Part shown: positions 44,879 to 53,544 of the stretch, piece by piece
Position numbering within the stretch: position 1 is the first letter of the stretch
Layout of the letters: each line of letters starts with the position of its first letter
Assembly (NCBI RefSeq): GCF_003732265.1
Contig: NZ_MOBK01000001.1
Span: forward strand, 682,001-746,000
Origin: Pseudomonas brassicacearum
Lineage (GTDB): Bacteria > Pseudomonadota > Gammaproteobacteria > Pseudomonadales > Pseudomonadaceae
Direction: 5' to 3'
Length of the DNA stretch: 64,000 nt
Notes under the pieces: generated by a model
Told to the model about the DNA's origin: nothing
What the model saw: the letters and a program-made list of their open reading frames with translations, nothing else
Databases searched by the model: none
Translations under genes and position numbers: made by a program

Positions 44879-45516
44879 CGCAGCACCGCCATTTTTTGCT
44901 CAAGGAAGCGGAAAAACAGGCCCGAGGGAAGGGTCAACAGAAAATAGGCCGCCATTGCTCCGAGAAACGTCGGCACTGCCAGGGCGGTGTCGAAGTTGAT
45001 TTTTTGCGCGGTGTAGGTGATATCTGCCACACCGATCGCGGCGCCGATGGCGGACGCCTTGATCTGAATGATGAAAAGATTGCCCAGCGGGGCGATCACC
45101 GACTGCACCGCTTGTGGCAAGACCACTTCGCCCAGTATCTGGTCGAATCGCATGCCGATACTTCGGGCCGCTTCAATCTGCCCGATGGGCACGGTGTTGA
45201 TGCCCGACCGCACCACTTCGCAGATCCAGGCCGCGCTGTACAGCCCCAGCACCAGAACCGTAGAGGTGAACAGCGAGTACATGAAGCCCAGCTTCGGCAG
45301 GCCGAAAGTGAACAGCAGCAACAACGCCAGAAGCGGCATCATCCTCATGAGCTCTACGTAACTGCTGGCAAACCAGCGAAAGGGTGGCCATGGGCTCACC
45401 CTCATGATTGCCAGAAGCAGTCCGAGAACGATCGCAATGGCAAAGGACAGCAGGGTCAGCTGCACGCTGACCGCAATGCCCCCCAGGAAGCGTTCGATAT
45501 AAGACATCAGGCTCAC
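44875..45516 (-). CDS. Polar amino-acid ABC transporter permease 1
   Basis: A 213-residue permease with about five membrane segments. The EAA motif is GQIEAARSIGMRFDQILGEV near residue 122. Together with the second permease it forms the heterodimeric channel for an acidic or amide amino acid. The start lies 12 bases after the binding-protein stop and the stop overlaps the next permease start. Confidence 0.9.
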   Translation of the reverse strand: MSLMSYIERFLGGIAVSVQLTLLSFAIAIVLGLLLAIMRVSPWPPFRWFASSYVELMRMMPLLALLLLFTFGLPKLGFMYSLFTSTVLVLGLYSAAWICEVVRSGINTVPIGQIEAARSIGMRFDQILGEVVLPQAVQSVIAPLGNLFIIQIKASAIGAAIGVADITYTAQKINFDTALAVPTFLGAMAAYFLLTLPSGLFFRFLEQKMAVLR

Positions 45517-45528
45517 CTCTGCCTATCT

Positions 45529-46371
45529 TTACTGTTCGATCACTGGTACCTGTGGCGCACCTAGACCCTCTTGCAGATCCTTACCGTACATTTCCTTCCA
45601 CTGGCCATTTTCGATGGTGGCGCTCAACTGGCTGTTGAGCCAGTCACGCCACACCGTATCCTCCTTGATGACTGCAATGCCGTAAGGCTCTTCGGTGAAC
45701 GGCGTCCCGACCACTCGCAATTTTCCGGGTTGACGCATGGACTCGCCGACCAGCGTCGCACCGTCGTCGACATAGGCGTCGAAACGCTTGTCGATCAGCC
45801 CCTCGACGCAAGCCGAGGCATCGCTGAACGTCACGATCTTGGCCGTAGGCGCCAATGGCTTGAGGTTGCGTTCTACCGTGGTGCCACTCAGAACGCAGAC
45901 CGTCTTGCCATCCAGGTCGGCAGTCTTTTTGATCGAATCGTCATCCGCGCGGACCAGGGAATCCTGGCCAGCGAGATAGTACGGACCCGCGAAGCCGATG
46001 ACTTTTTTGCGCTCATCGGTCACGGTCATGGTTGCGATGACCATGTCCACACGTTTGTTTTCGACCAGCGGAATGCGGTTCTCCGGTGTGGTGCTGACCC
46101 ATTCGATGTTGTCTTCGGAGCCGGTGAGCTTCTTCGCCAGCATTCGGGTCAGGTCAGCCTCGAAACCTTCAACCTCCCCGGTCATGGGGTTGCGAGACGA
46201 AAACATCAGGGTATTGAGCGAGCTGCCAACGACCAGCTTGCCGCGCTTCTGGACCTTGGCCATGGTCGAATCGGCCGGGAACTGCTCAACGGTAGAGGCC
46301 GATGCGAACGAGGCGAAAATGCAGGTAGCCATGAGGGAGACGCCGAGGGAAGCGATTCGATTTAAGCGCAT
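45529..46371 (-). CDS. Periplasmic amino-acid binding protein (GltI/AatJ-like)
   Basis: A 280-residue solute-binding protein, SBP_bac_3 family. The signal peptide (MRLNRIASLGVSLMATCIFASFASA) is followed by KRGKLVVGSSLNT, the GFEADLTRMLAKKL lobe I region, and VDMVIATMTVTDERKKVIGFAGPYY. The arginine that binds the substrate carboxylate is probably in the TDERKK stretch. With an adjacent asparaginase, asparagine, aspartate or glutamine are likely ligands; that is inference. Confidence 0.9.
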   Translation of the reverse strand: MRLNRIASLGVSLMATCIFASFASASTVEQFPADSTMAKVQKRGKLVVGSSLNTLMFSSRNPMTGEVEGFEADLTRMLAKKLTGSEDNIEWVSTTPENRIPLVENKRVDMVIATMTVTDERKKVIGFAGPYYLAGQDSLVRADDDSIKKTADLDGKTVCVLSGTTVERNLKPLAPTAKIVTFSDASACVEGLIDKRFDAYVDDGATLVGESMRQPGKLRVVGTPFTEEPYGIAVIKEDTVWRDWLNSQLSATIENGQWKEMYGKDLQEGLGAPQVPVIEQ

Positions 46372-46409
46372 GGTAGTTATCTCTTGTTCTTGTGATGTTT
46401 TTGAGTGAA

Positions 46410-47174
46410 TCAGTGTGCAAGGACCTTGGACAGGAACTCGCGGGCGCGCTCCGAGCGAGGGGCGCTGAAAAATATCTCGGGCGGCGCGCTTTCGACGATC
46501 CGACCGGCATCCATGAAAATGATGCGATCGGCGGCGGAGCGTGCAAAGCCCATTTCATGGGTGACGACCACCATCGTCATCCCGGTGCGGGCCAGATCGA
46601 CCATGACCTTGAGCACCTCGTTGACCATTTCCGGATCAAGCGCCGAGGTAGGTTCGTCGAACAGCATCACGCTGGGCTTCATCGCCAGTGACCGGGCCAG
46701 CGCCACACGCTGTTGCTGGCCGCCCGACAGCTCAGCGGGATAAGACGTCGCCTTGTGTGCCAGACCGACCTGGTCAAGCAGTTGCAAGGCCCATGCGTCT
46801 GCATCCGCGCCGCGCATGCCGAGGACTTTTCGTGGGCCCATTGCAACGTTCTGCAACGCGGTGCGATGAGAAAACAGGTTGAAACTCTGGAAGACCATTC
46901 CGACCTTCGCGCGCATCTTGGCCAGAGCCCCGCCCTCTTCCGGCAGGCGCTCGCCGTGCAGGAAGATATCGCCATTGGTGACGGTTTCCAGGCGATTGAT
47001 GCAACGGCACAGGGTCGATTTGCCAGAGCCGGAGGGGCCGATGATCACCACCACCTCACCAGGCTGGACCTCCAGATCAACATCAAACAGCACTTGCTGA
47101 CTGCCGAAAAACTTGTTCACGGCGCGCAGTGAAATGGCAGGCATTTGTTGAGTTAGCGATTGAGCCGATTGCAT
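46410..47174 (-). CDS. Polar amino-acid ABC transporter ATP-binding protein
   Basis: A 254-residue ATPase of the GltL/GlnQ family. Walker A is [15 protein letters not shown] near residue 51, the signature is [15 protein letters not shown] near 155, and Walker B is [15 protein letters not shown] near 175; the H-loop is VVTHEMGFA. It powers the transporter formed by the two downstream permeases. The N terminus has about 15 extra residues before the usual domain start. Confidence 0.92.
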   Translation of the reverse strand: MQSAQSLTQQMPAISLRAVNKFFGSQQVLFDVDLEVQPGEVVVIIGPSGSGKSTLCRCINRLETVTNGDIFLHGERLPEEGGALAKMRAKVGMVFQSFNLFSHRTALQNVAMGPRKVLGMRGADADAWALQLLDQVGLAHKATSYPAELSGGQQQRVALARSLAMKPSVMLFDEPTSALDPEMVNEVLKVMVDLARTGMTMVVVTHEMGFARSAADRIIFMDAGRIVESAPPEIFFSAPRSERAREFLSKVLAH

Positions 47175-47224
47175 GGTTTCTGGTCTGCCTTATAGATCTG
47201 ACACGTGCCCGGCAGGCACCCCGA

Positions 47225-48247
47225 CTAGACGAACTTCAATTGCACCGTGGCTTTCAATTGACCGGCCCGCGAACCGTTGTAACTTCTCAACACCGGATCG
47301 GCCCACGGTGCCAGCAGCGGAATTTCGCCGTCCTGATCCAGCACACCCAGTTGCTTGAGCACAGCAATGGTCACCGCAAATACGCTGGGGAAATCGCCGT
47401 CACTGATCTTGACCGCCACGCCCAAACCACGGCTGCGGATGCCGACCGTCTGCACGCCATCGGCACCGGTTTTCGCGACCCAGTCGCCATTCGAAGACAG
47501 CGTAATGCCCAGGTCGGCGCGACCGGTCCCCGAGACCATTTCCGGATGGCTGCGCATGGCGTCGAATAGCCGCCGCAATACTGGATCGAGGCTGGCGTCG
47601 CCACCCCCATCAGCACTGGCCAACCGCGCCCACAACAGGGCCAGGCGCGACAACGGCATGCCCAGGTTTGGCGCGTTGCAGCCGTCGATTCCGGTCCAGA
47701 GCTGATTTTCGGCAACACCTGTCAACGTCGCGACCTGCCGCTGGATGTCCCGCTGCAAGGCATGTTCAGGGGACAGATAGGTTTCGGTGGGCAAGCCATG
47801 CAGGCAGCAATAGGCGAGGAAACCGCTGTGCTTGCCGGAACAGTTGTGGTGGCGCTGATCGTAGCGAAAACCCTGGGGCGGCAGATTGTCCGCTGTGTAG
47901 AAATCGGGCAGATGGCAACCACATCCCAGGTCGCTAGAGGCCCGCTGGATTTTCGAGAGAATGCCACTCACGGCATTCACGTGTGGGGTTTCGCCCGAGT
48001 GGCTCGCGCACATTATGGCCACTTGCTCATCGGAGAAGCCGAAGTGCTCGACACCGCCATCCCGGACGAACGGAATGGCCTGGAACGGCTTCAGCGTGGA
48101 GCGGGAAAACATCATGCTACCGGGATCGCCGGCATAGGCCAGCAAACATCCTTCGTTATCAACGACAGCCACCGATCCCCAGTGGATGCGCTCCACATGG
48201 TCGTTTCGGGTAGCAATGGCCAATGGAACGTGTGCGGGAAAATCCAT
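47225..48247 (-). CDS. L-asparaginase of the thermolabile (Rhizobium etli AnsA) type
   Basis: A 340-residue asparaginase II-like protein (PF06089). Family blocks are present: SMMFSRSTLKPFQAIPFV with the SxxK pair, CASHSGETPHVNAVSGIL, NCSGKHSGFL, and TGIDGCNAPNLGMPLSRLALLWARL. The family hydrolyses asparagine to aspartate and ammonia. It is the first gene of an operon that continues with a polar amino-acid importer, so uptake and hydrolysis of asparagine fit well. A divergent LysR gene shares its promoter region. Confidence 0.9.
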   Translation of the reverse strand: MDFPAHVPLAIATRNDHVERIHWGSVAVVDNEGCLLAYAGDPGSMMFSRSTLKPFQAIPFVRDGGVEHFGFSDEQVAIMCASHSGETPHVNAVSGILSKIQRASSDLGCGCHLPDFYTADNLPPQGFRYDQRHHNCSGKHSGFLAYCCLHGLPTETYLSPEHALQRDIQRQVATLTGVAENQLWTGIDGCNAPNLGMPLSRLALLWARLASADGGGDASLDPVLRRLFDAMRSHPEMVSGTGRADLGITLSSNGDWVAKTGADGVQTVGIRSRGLGVAVKISDGDFPSVFAVTIAVLKQLGVLDQDGEIPLLAPWADPVLRSYNGSRAGQLKATVQLKFV

Positions 48248-48379
48248 GATGATCTCGATACTCCAAAGCTCGCCACAAGGATCTGCGTCCTGTCGGCGAA
48301 TACGTGGTCGGTTGGATGAACGACGTGCGCACTTCGATCGAAAATGAGTCTATATTCAGTCAAATACCGATGGAATATC

Positions 48380-48401
48380 GCAAAACAGAATTCGGTTTTG
48401 C
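48380..48401. promoter_or_regulatory. Palindrome in the asparaginase/LysR intergenic region
   Basis: GCAAAAC (48380-48386) and GTTTTGC (48395-48401) are exact inverted copies around AGAATTCG, making a 22-base palindrome with one central-region mismatch. It lies between the asparaginase start and the LysR start, the expected place for LysR binding. Confidence 0.65.
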
Positions 48402-48429
48402 ACATAGCGCAAAGGCATCCACTTCCAAC

Positions 48430-49395
48430 ATGACGTCTGAAACAGCACGTATCGATCACCTGGGGGTCATGAGAGCACTGGTCAAAGTGGTCGAATTGGG
48501 CACCTTTTCCGCAGCGGCCCGGGAGATGCACGTATCCCCTTCAACCCTGACCCGCATGATTTCGACGCTGGAAAAATCGCTGGGCACGACCCTGCTGCAT
48601 CGCACCACGCACATCGTTGCCCTGACGGAAGCAGGCCAGATATATCACGCGCGGGCGTTGTCGATGATCGCAGATCTGGACGACACCCTGCGTGTCGTCA
48701 GCGATCTCAACCTTGCGCCCAGCGGCCCCTTGAAACTCGTTTCGCCGGTGGCGTTCGGCAGACGGTTCCTCGCACCGCTGATTGCACCCTTCCTGCAGAT
48801 GTATCCGGGTATCCAAATGGATCTGCGGCTGACCGACAACCACAACGACATGATCGTAGGCGGCTTTGATCTCGATATTCACGAGGGTGAAAATCATCTG
48901 GAAAACCTGGTTGCCTATCCGATCTGCCGCAACGATTCATTGCTGTGCGCCACACCTGACTATCTGGCGCGCAACGGGTCTCCAGCCACTCCCGCCGAAC
49001 TCAGCGCACACAACTGCCTGATCTATCTGCACCCCGACAGCGATCCCCACTGGTACTTCACAAAGGATGACGTAGAGCACTCGATTTTCCCCAAGGGCAA
49101 TCTGCAATCGGACAACTCGGAGCTGCTGCTTGAAGCCGTCTGTGGCGGCCTGGGCATTGCAGAATTTGAAATTTGGCTGGTGCGTGACCTGCTCTTGAGC
49201 GGTGAATTGCAAATCGTGCTGCCTGAATATCGGTTTGTTAACTCACTGACCGGGAATCAAATTTATATGGCTTACCTTCCCAATCGACGTTACTCGACGA
49301 AAGTCAGGGTGCTCCGTGATTTTCTTGAAGACCGACTCAAGGGCATAGGTGAACTACCTCCTGAGCTTTTAGCAATGCGCCGGCCGGCTCCGTAA
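48430..49395 (+). CDS. LysR-type regulator of the asparaginase operon
   Basis: A 321-residue LysR regulator with the DNA-binding helices in VMRALVKVVELGTFSAAAREMHVSPSTLTRMISTLE. The effector domain follows from about residue 95. The ORF is open from 48304, but ATG 48430 is chosen because the helix-turn-helix then has the usual N-terminal offset and the palindrome at 48380 stays outside the coding region. No strong ribosome-binding site helps decide. It is divergent from the asparaginase gene and probably controls it. Confidence 0.82.
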   Translation: MTSETARIDHLGVMRALVKVVELGTFSAAAREMHVSPSTLTRMISTLEKSLGTTLLHRTTHIVALTEAGQIYHARALSMIADLDDTLRVVSDLNLAPSGPLKLVSPVAFGRRFLAPLIAPFLQMYPGIQMDLRLTDNHNDMIVGGFDLDIHEGENHLENLVAYPICRNDSLLCATPDYLARNGSPATPAELSAHNCLIYLHPDSDPHWYFTKDDVEHSIFPKGNLQSDNSELLLEAVCGGLGIAEFEIWLVRDLLLSGELQIVLPEYRFVNSLTGNQIYMAYLPNRRYSTKVRVLRDFLEDRLKGIGELPPELLAMRRPAP

Positions 49396-49424
49396 ACTGA
49401 AAATCAGCAAGCCTTTGAAACGCA

Positions 49425-50171
49425 TCAAGTCGACAAGGCAACCCGCCCTAGCCCGGCAAACTCAACTTCCACTTGCACCCCTGCCGACGCCCAGTAGATA
49501 CCGGTCCAGCTACCACTAGCCACCAGGTCACCGGCTCGCAAGGGGCTGCCCAGTGCTGCAGCGTGACGCGCCAGCCACGGCAGCGAACTCAGCGGCTCAC
49601 CAAATGGATGGCTGCCAACGCCGACGAACTGAGGCTCCCCGGCCACCCGCAAAGTCACCTGTTGTCTTGACCAATCCGGCATTTCCCTCAGCGTTTGCGG
49701 TGCACCGAGTACCAGCGCGCGGTTGAGTTGCTGGTCGGCCAGCCGAAGCAGTGGCGCGGCCTGATCGCCCTGCAGCCAGCGGGTGCCACACAGTTCGATG
49801 CCCGGCATCCACACATCGACCGCCGCATAGGCCATGGCCAGATCAGTGTGCTGGTCGAGGTCGCGCGACAGGCGCACGATCAGTTCTCCCTCAATCCCGA
49901 AACCGAAGGCATCGCCCGGCGGAACCTGCCAACCCGACGGGTGTACCGCCCTTGCCGGCACCCCGGCGGCGCTGATCAACCCTCCCGGAGCGCCGCCCAG
50001 TTTCCAGGCCGCTGGCGGCCCGGAGGCGAACCAGCCGAGGGCATCCGCTACCTGATGCTGCACGGCATAGGCTTCGGCTTCGCTAGCCAGTTCCAGGGTT
50101 GGCAACGGTTGTTGGCGCCCCTCGCGCCAACCACGAATCAGGGTGGCGGCGACCTGTGCGACAGCATTCAC
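49425..50171 (-). CDS. FAH-fold hydratase/decarboxylase-like protein (MhpD family)
   Basis: A 248-residue member of the 2-keto-4-pentenoate hydratase (MhpD) group. Supporting segments are AWKLGGAPGG, the metal-site-like FGFGIEGELIVRLSRDL, and AGDLVASGSWTGIYW near the C terminus. I chose GTG 50171, which overlaps the dihydropyrimidinase stop (GTGA); the ATG at 50225 would overlap by 58 bases. It ends the eight-gene operon. The reaction on this pathway's intermediate is unknown; hydration or tautomerisation of a keto acid is the family norm. Confidence 0.78.
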   Translation of the reverse strand: MNAVAQVAATLIRGWREGRQQPLPTLELASEAEAYAVQHQVADALGWFASGPPAAWKLGGAPGGLISAAGVPARAVHPSGWQVPPGDAFGFGIEGELIVRLSRDLDQHTDLAMAYAAVDVWMPGIELCGTRWLQGDQAAPLLRLADQQLNRALVLGAPQTLREMPDWSRQQVTLRVAGEPQFVGVGSHPFGEPLSSLPWLARHAAALGSPLRAGDLVASGSWTGIYWASAGVQVEVEFAGLGRVALST

Positions 50172-51604
50172 AATGGCAACTCGGTCTTGCGTCGGCGCAG
50201 TTGCGCGGGCGCCGGACGCTCGCACGGCAGAAACCGGCCGCGACCCGCCTCACCGCGCGGCGCGCCGTCCCAGACCACCTCACCGCGAGACAGGGTCATG
50301 GCCGGCCAGGCGCTCAACGTCATGCCGGCGTAAGGCGTGTAGTCGACGTTGTGGTGCAGCATTTCGTTGCACAGGTGCACCGACTCACCTTCGTTCCAGA
50401 TCACCAGGTCGGCATCAGCACCAATAGCGATGCTGCCCTTGCGCGGATACAGCCCATACATCTTGGCGGCATTAGTTGAAGTCAGCGCAACAAAGCTTTG
50501 CGGGGTGATGCGCCCACTGCGCACGCCTTCGGACCAGAGCAGTGCCATGCGCGTTTCGACACCGGGAATGCCGTTGGCGATCTGGTCGAACGACACCTCT
50601 TCACCGTGGGCCTTTTTGCCATCCAGGCCATCGAAGCGAAAGGGTGCGTGGTCTGACGAGAAAATCTCGAACGAGCCGTTCTCCAGGCCATCCCAGATCA
50701 CCTGCTGGTTTGCGGCATCGCGCGGCGGCGGGCTGCAGATGCACTTGGCACCTTCGAAGCTGTCGTCACACCCCAGCGAGTCGGCGGTCAGGAACAGGTA
50801 CTGCGGGCAGGTTTCGGCGTACACCTTCAACCCCTGGCTCTGGGCCCAGCGAATCTGCTCCACGGCCTCACGACCCGACACGTGCACGATCAGGATCGGC
50901 ACGTCCACCAGCTCGGCAAGGGCGATGGCACGATGGGTCGCTTCGCGCTCCACCAGCATCGGCCGCGACGCGCTGTGGTAGCGCGGCGCAGTCAGCCCGG
51001 CCGCCAGCAATCGCTCGGTCAGCCAGGCGATGCAATCGCTGTTTTCGGCGTGGAGCATCACCATGGCGCCCTCACGGCGCGCGACCGACAACGTCTCGAG
51101 AATCTCCCGGTCGCCCAGCTTCAGCGCATCGTAGGTCATGTAGATCTTGAACGATGTGTAGCCTTCAGCAATCAAGGCCGGCAGTTCTTCACGCAGCACC
51201 TGCGGGGTGGGGTCGGTGACGATCAGGTGGAAGGCATAATCGATCACCGGCTTGTTACCCGCCCGACGATGGTAGTCATCGACGGCAGAGCGCAGGCTTT
51301 CGCCCTTCTGCTGGCAGGCGAACGGAATGACGGTGGTGGTGCCGCCGCAGGCCGCCGAGACCGTGCCGCTGAAGAAGTCATCAGCCATCACCGAGCCGTC
51401 GCCAGTCGGCTGGTCGAGGTGCACGTGGCTGTCGATGCCACCGGGGGTGACATGCCGGCCTGCCGCGTCGATTTCCTGGTGACCTTGCGGCAGGTCCAGG
51501 CCAAGGGAGACGATGCGCCCATCACGAATACCGATATCGCTGGTGAACGTGTCCGCGGCGGTTACCACGCGGGCGTTGCGAATCACCGTATCAAAAGGTT
51601 GCAT
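50168..51604 (-). CDS. Dihydropyrimidinase/hydantoinase-family amidohydrolase
   Basis: A 478-residue cyclic amidohydrolase. The metal ligands are in DSHVHLDQP near residue 59, the carbamylated lysine in YTSFKIYMTYD near 152, a histidine in VMLHAENSD near 185, another in ILIVHVSG near 240, and the aspartate in FSSDHAPF near 318. The CSPPPRD segment is also typical. The family opens dihydropyrimidines, hydantoins and similar cyclic imides. ATG 51604 follows GGAAGAGG and is preferred to the in-frame ATG at 51658. Substrate unknown. Confidence 0.9.
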   Translation of the reverse strand: MQPFDTVIRNARVVTAADTFTSDIGIRDGRIVSLGLDLPQGHQEIDAAGRHVTPGGIDSHVHLDQPTGDGSVMADDFFSGTVSAACGGTTTVIPFACQQKGESLRSAVDDYHRRAGNKPVIDYAFHLIVTDPTPQVLREELPALIAEGYTSFKIYMTYDALKLGDREILETLSVARREGAMVMLHAENSDCIAWLTERLLAAGLTAPRYHSASRPMLVEREATHRAIALAELVDVPILIVHVSGREAVEQIRWAQSQGLKVYAETCPQYLFLTADSLGCDDSFEGAKCICSPPPRDAANQQVIWDGLENGSFEIFSSDHAPFRFDGLDGKKAHGEEVSFDQIANGIPGVETRMALLWSEGVRSGRITPQSFVALTSTNAAKMYGLYPRKGSIAIGADADLVIWNEGESVHLCNEMLHHNVDYTPYAGMTLSAWPAMTLSRGEVVWDGAPRGEAGRGRFLPCERPAPAQLRRRKTELPL

Positions 51605-51687
51605 ATCAGGCCTCTTCCAGAAGTCACCGGTCCCAGCCGTGGGGGAATAACGCATCAATTTTCTGATCCGGCGTAATTACCACGCCA

Positions 51688-52584
51688 TCAAGTTCGTTCA
51701 AGCCAGGCACGGGCGATTTCTTCGCGCGTAGCAAACCAGACTCCGCCGTGTTGCTTGGCATACTCGATGAATTGCTTGATCGCCCTTACTCGGCCGGGAC
51801 GGCCCACCATGCGTGGGTGCAGCCCGACCGACATCATGCGAGGGCCTTCGGCCGACTCTTCGTAAAGGACCTCAAAGCTTTCTTTCATGTACTCGAAAAA
51901 GTCCGATGCCTGGGAAAGCCCCGGCGAGTTCCAGTAGCGGAAATCGTTCACGTCGGCGGTGTAAGGCACCACGAGATGGCGCTTGCCCTCGACCTCGACA
52001 AAGTAGGGAACATCGTCGTTGTAGGCATCGGAATCGTAGAGAAAACCGCCCTCCTCAGCGACCAGTCGACGGGTATTGACGCTGGCGCCATACCGGCAAT
52101 ACCAGCCAACGGGACGCTTGCCGCAGGTGCGTTCGAATGACTCGATGGCCAAACGCATGTGTTCTCGCTCCTGCTCTTCAGTCAGGCGAAAAACTTCCTC
52201 CCAGCGATACCCGTGACTGCAAATTTCATGACCACCGGCAACTGCAGCGTGAGCGACATCAGGGTTCTGCTCAAAGGCTACCGCGCAAGCATGAAAAGTC
52301 GCACGAACCGATTGCTGGTCGAGAATATCCAGGATTCGCCAGATTCCGACGCGAGAACCGTACTCATACATCGATTCCATCGCCAGATTGCGTGTGCCGT
52401 CGGGTATTGAATAGCTGCCCCACTCGGTCATGGATTCCTGGTCCGGGTCGCCCATGGCGAGCGAGCGTTCGGAGCCTTCTTCGTAATTGATCACCAGGCT
52501 GATGGCCAAACGTGCGCCATTCGGCCAAGTGCCTTGCGGGCGTTGTCTTGCGTAACCCACTAAATCGCGTGCAGGTGAAACCAT
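51688..52584 (-). CDS. Polysaccharide deacetylase-fold hydrolase, PuuE (allantoinase)-like
   Basis: A 298-residue NodB-fold protein of the PuuE group. It starts with the typical RDLVGYARQRPQGTWPNGARLAISLVINYEEGSE. It also shows AMESMYEYGSRVGIWRILD, ATFHACAVAFEQNP, and HEICSHGYRW. Related proteins include the metal-independent allantoinase PuuE. In this operon it is next to a dihydropyrimidinase, which suggests action on a cyclic ureide or N-acyl compound rather than a polysaccharide. No signal peptide is present, so it is cytoplasmic. Confidence 0.85.
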   Translation of the reverse strand: MVSPARDLVGYARQRPQGTWPNGARLAISLVINYEEGSERSLAMGDPDQESMTEWGSYSIPDGTRNLAMESMYEYGSRVGIWRILDILDQQSVRATFHACAVAFEQNPDVAHAAVAGGHEICSHGYRWEEVFRLTEEQEREHMRLAIESFERTCGKRPVGWYCRYGASVNTRRLVAEEGGFLYDSDAYNDDVPYFVEVEGKRHLVVPYTADVNDFRYWNSPGLSQASDFFEYMKESFEVLYEESAEGPRMMSVGLHPRMVGRPGRVRAIKQFIEYAKQHGGVWFATREEIARAWLERT

Positions 52585-52638
52585 CGGGATATTCTCCTGA
52601 AGTGACGGGTTTTATAAGTACGTGGCGAAAGTTGCGAC

Positions 52639-53508
52639 TTAGCAGTCGATATCTTTCAGCCGGTCATGGCTAAAGGTGCTGTCCGATTGCCAATCGCTGA
52701 AGGCCAGCCCCATGGCCAGGGTTTGCGCAATACAGAACGAAGCCGTGAGGGAGCGAAAGCCCAGTAATTCGGCGTCGTTGACCTCTATAACCGTATCGGC
52801 CATCTGCCCGATAGGGCTTAGTACGCTGTCGGTGATCGCCACCAGCGTCACGCCTGCGTCGGTCGCCTGACGACACGCCTCGACGGTGTCTTTGGCGTAC
52901 GGCGGGAAACTGACGGCAATCAACAAATCATCATCGGCAATGGCGCTGACCTGCTCCGGTAACGTGCCGCCCGCACCGCTGATGTGCACGGTTCGCCGGC
53001 CCACACGACTCAACGCGTAGCTCAGATACGCCGCCACCGGAAAGGCACGGCGCATGCCGATTACGAAAGTAGTGCGCGCGACTTGCAGATGGGCGATGGC
53101 GGCTTCGATATTGGCCTGTTCGCCGCCTTCGGCCAGATGTTCCAGAGAAACGATATTGGCCTGGCTGAACTCACGCAGAATCCCGCCGACGTCGCTAGGG
53201 TCCTCCAGCAATGTCTCACCGCCGTAGTGCCGAATGCGCTCGCTTTGGGTGTCGGCAGCCTGCTGCAACGGGGCGCGAAACAGGCGCTGCAAATCCTTGA
53301 AACCTGCAAAGCCAAGGGCCTGAGCCAGCCGAATATAGGCTGAAGGCGCAATGCTTGAGCGCTTACCCAGCTCGGCCACCGTATTGAGTGCGATCTCATG
53401 CGGGTTGTCGATCAGGAATCGGGCAGCATCGCGCAGGCGACCTGTCAGATGTTCGTGCTGGGCCGCGATACAGTCACGCAGCTCTGCAAGGGTTTCAGGT
53501 AAGGCCAT
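52639..53508 (-). CDS. MurR/RpiR-family transcriptional regulator
   Basis: A 289-residue regulator. The N-terminal helix-turn-helix (about 1-80) contains TVAELGKRSSIAPSAYIRLAQALGFAGFKDLQRLF. A SIS domain (about 130-260) has TFVIGMRRAFPVAAYLSYAL and LLIAVSFPPYAKDTVEACRQA. SIS domains usually bind phosphosugars, but in this group they can bind other metabolites. Encoded inside the operon, it probably regulates it. The effector is unknown. Confidence 0.88.
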   Translation of the reverse strand: MALPETLAELRDCIAAQHEHLTGRLRDAARFLIDNPHEIALNTVAELGKRSSIAPSAYIRLAQALGFAGFKDLQRLFRAPLQQAADTQSERIRHYGGETLLEDPSDVGGILREFSQANIVSLEHLAEGGEQANIEAAIAHLQVARTTFVIGMRRAFPVAAYLSYALSRVGRRTVHISGAGGTLPEQVSAIADDDLLIAVSFPPYAKDTVEACRQATDAGVTLVAITDSVLSPIGQMADTVIEVNDAELLGFRSLTASFCIAQTLAMGLAFSDWQSDSTFSHDRLKDIDC

Positions 53509-53544
53509 AGTGAAGGCTCATAAAATTAGAAGTGTGTACGCCGG

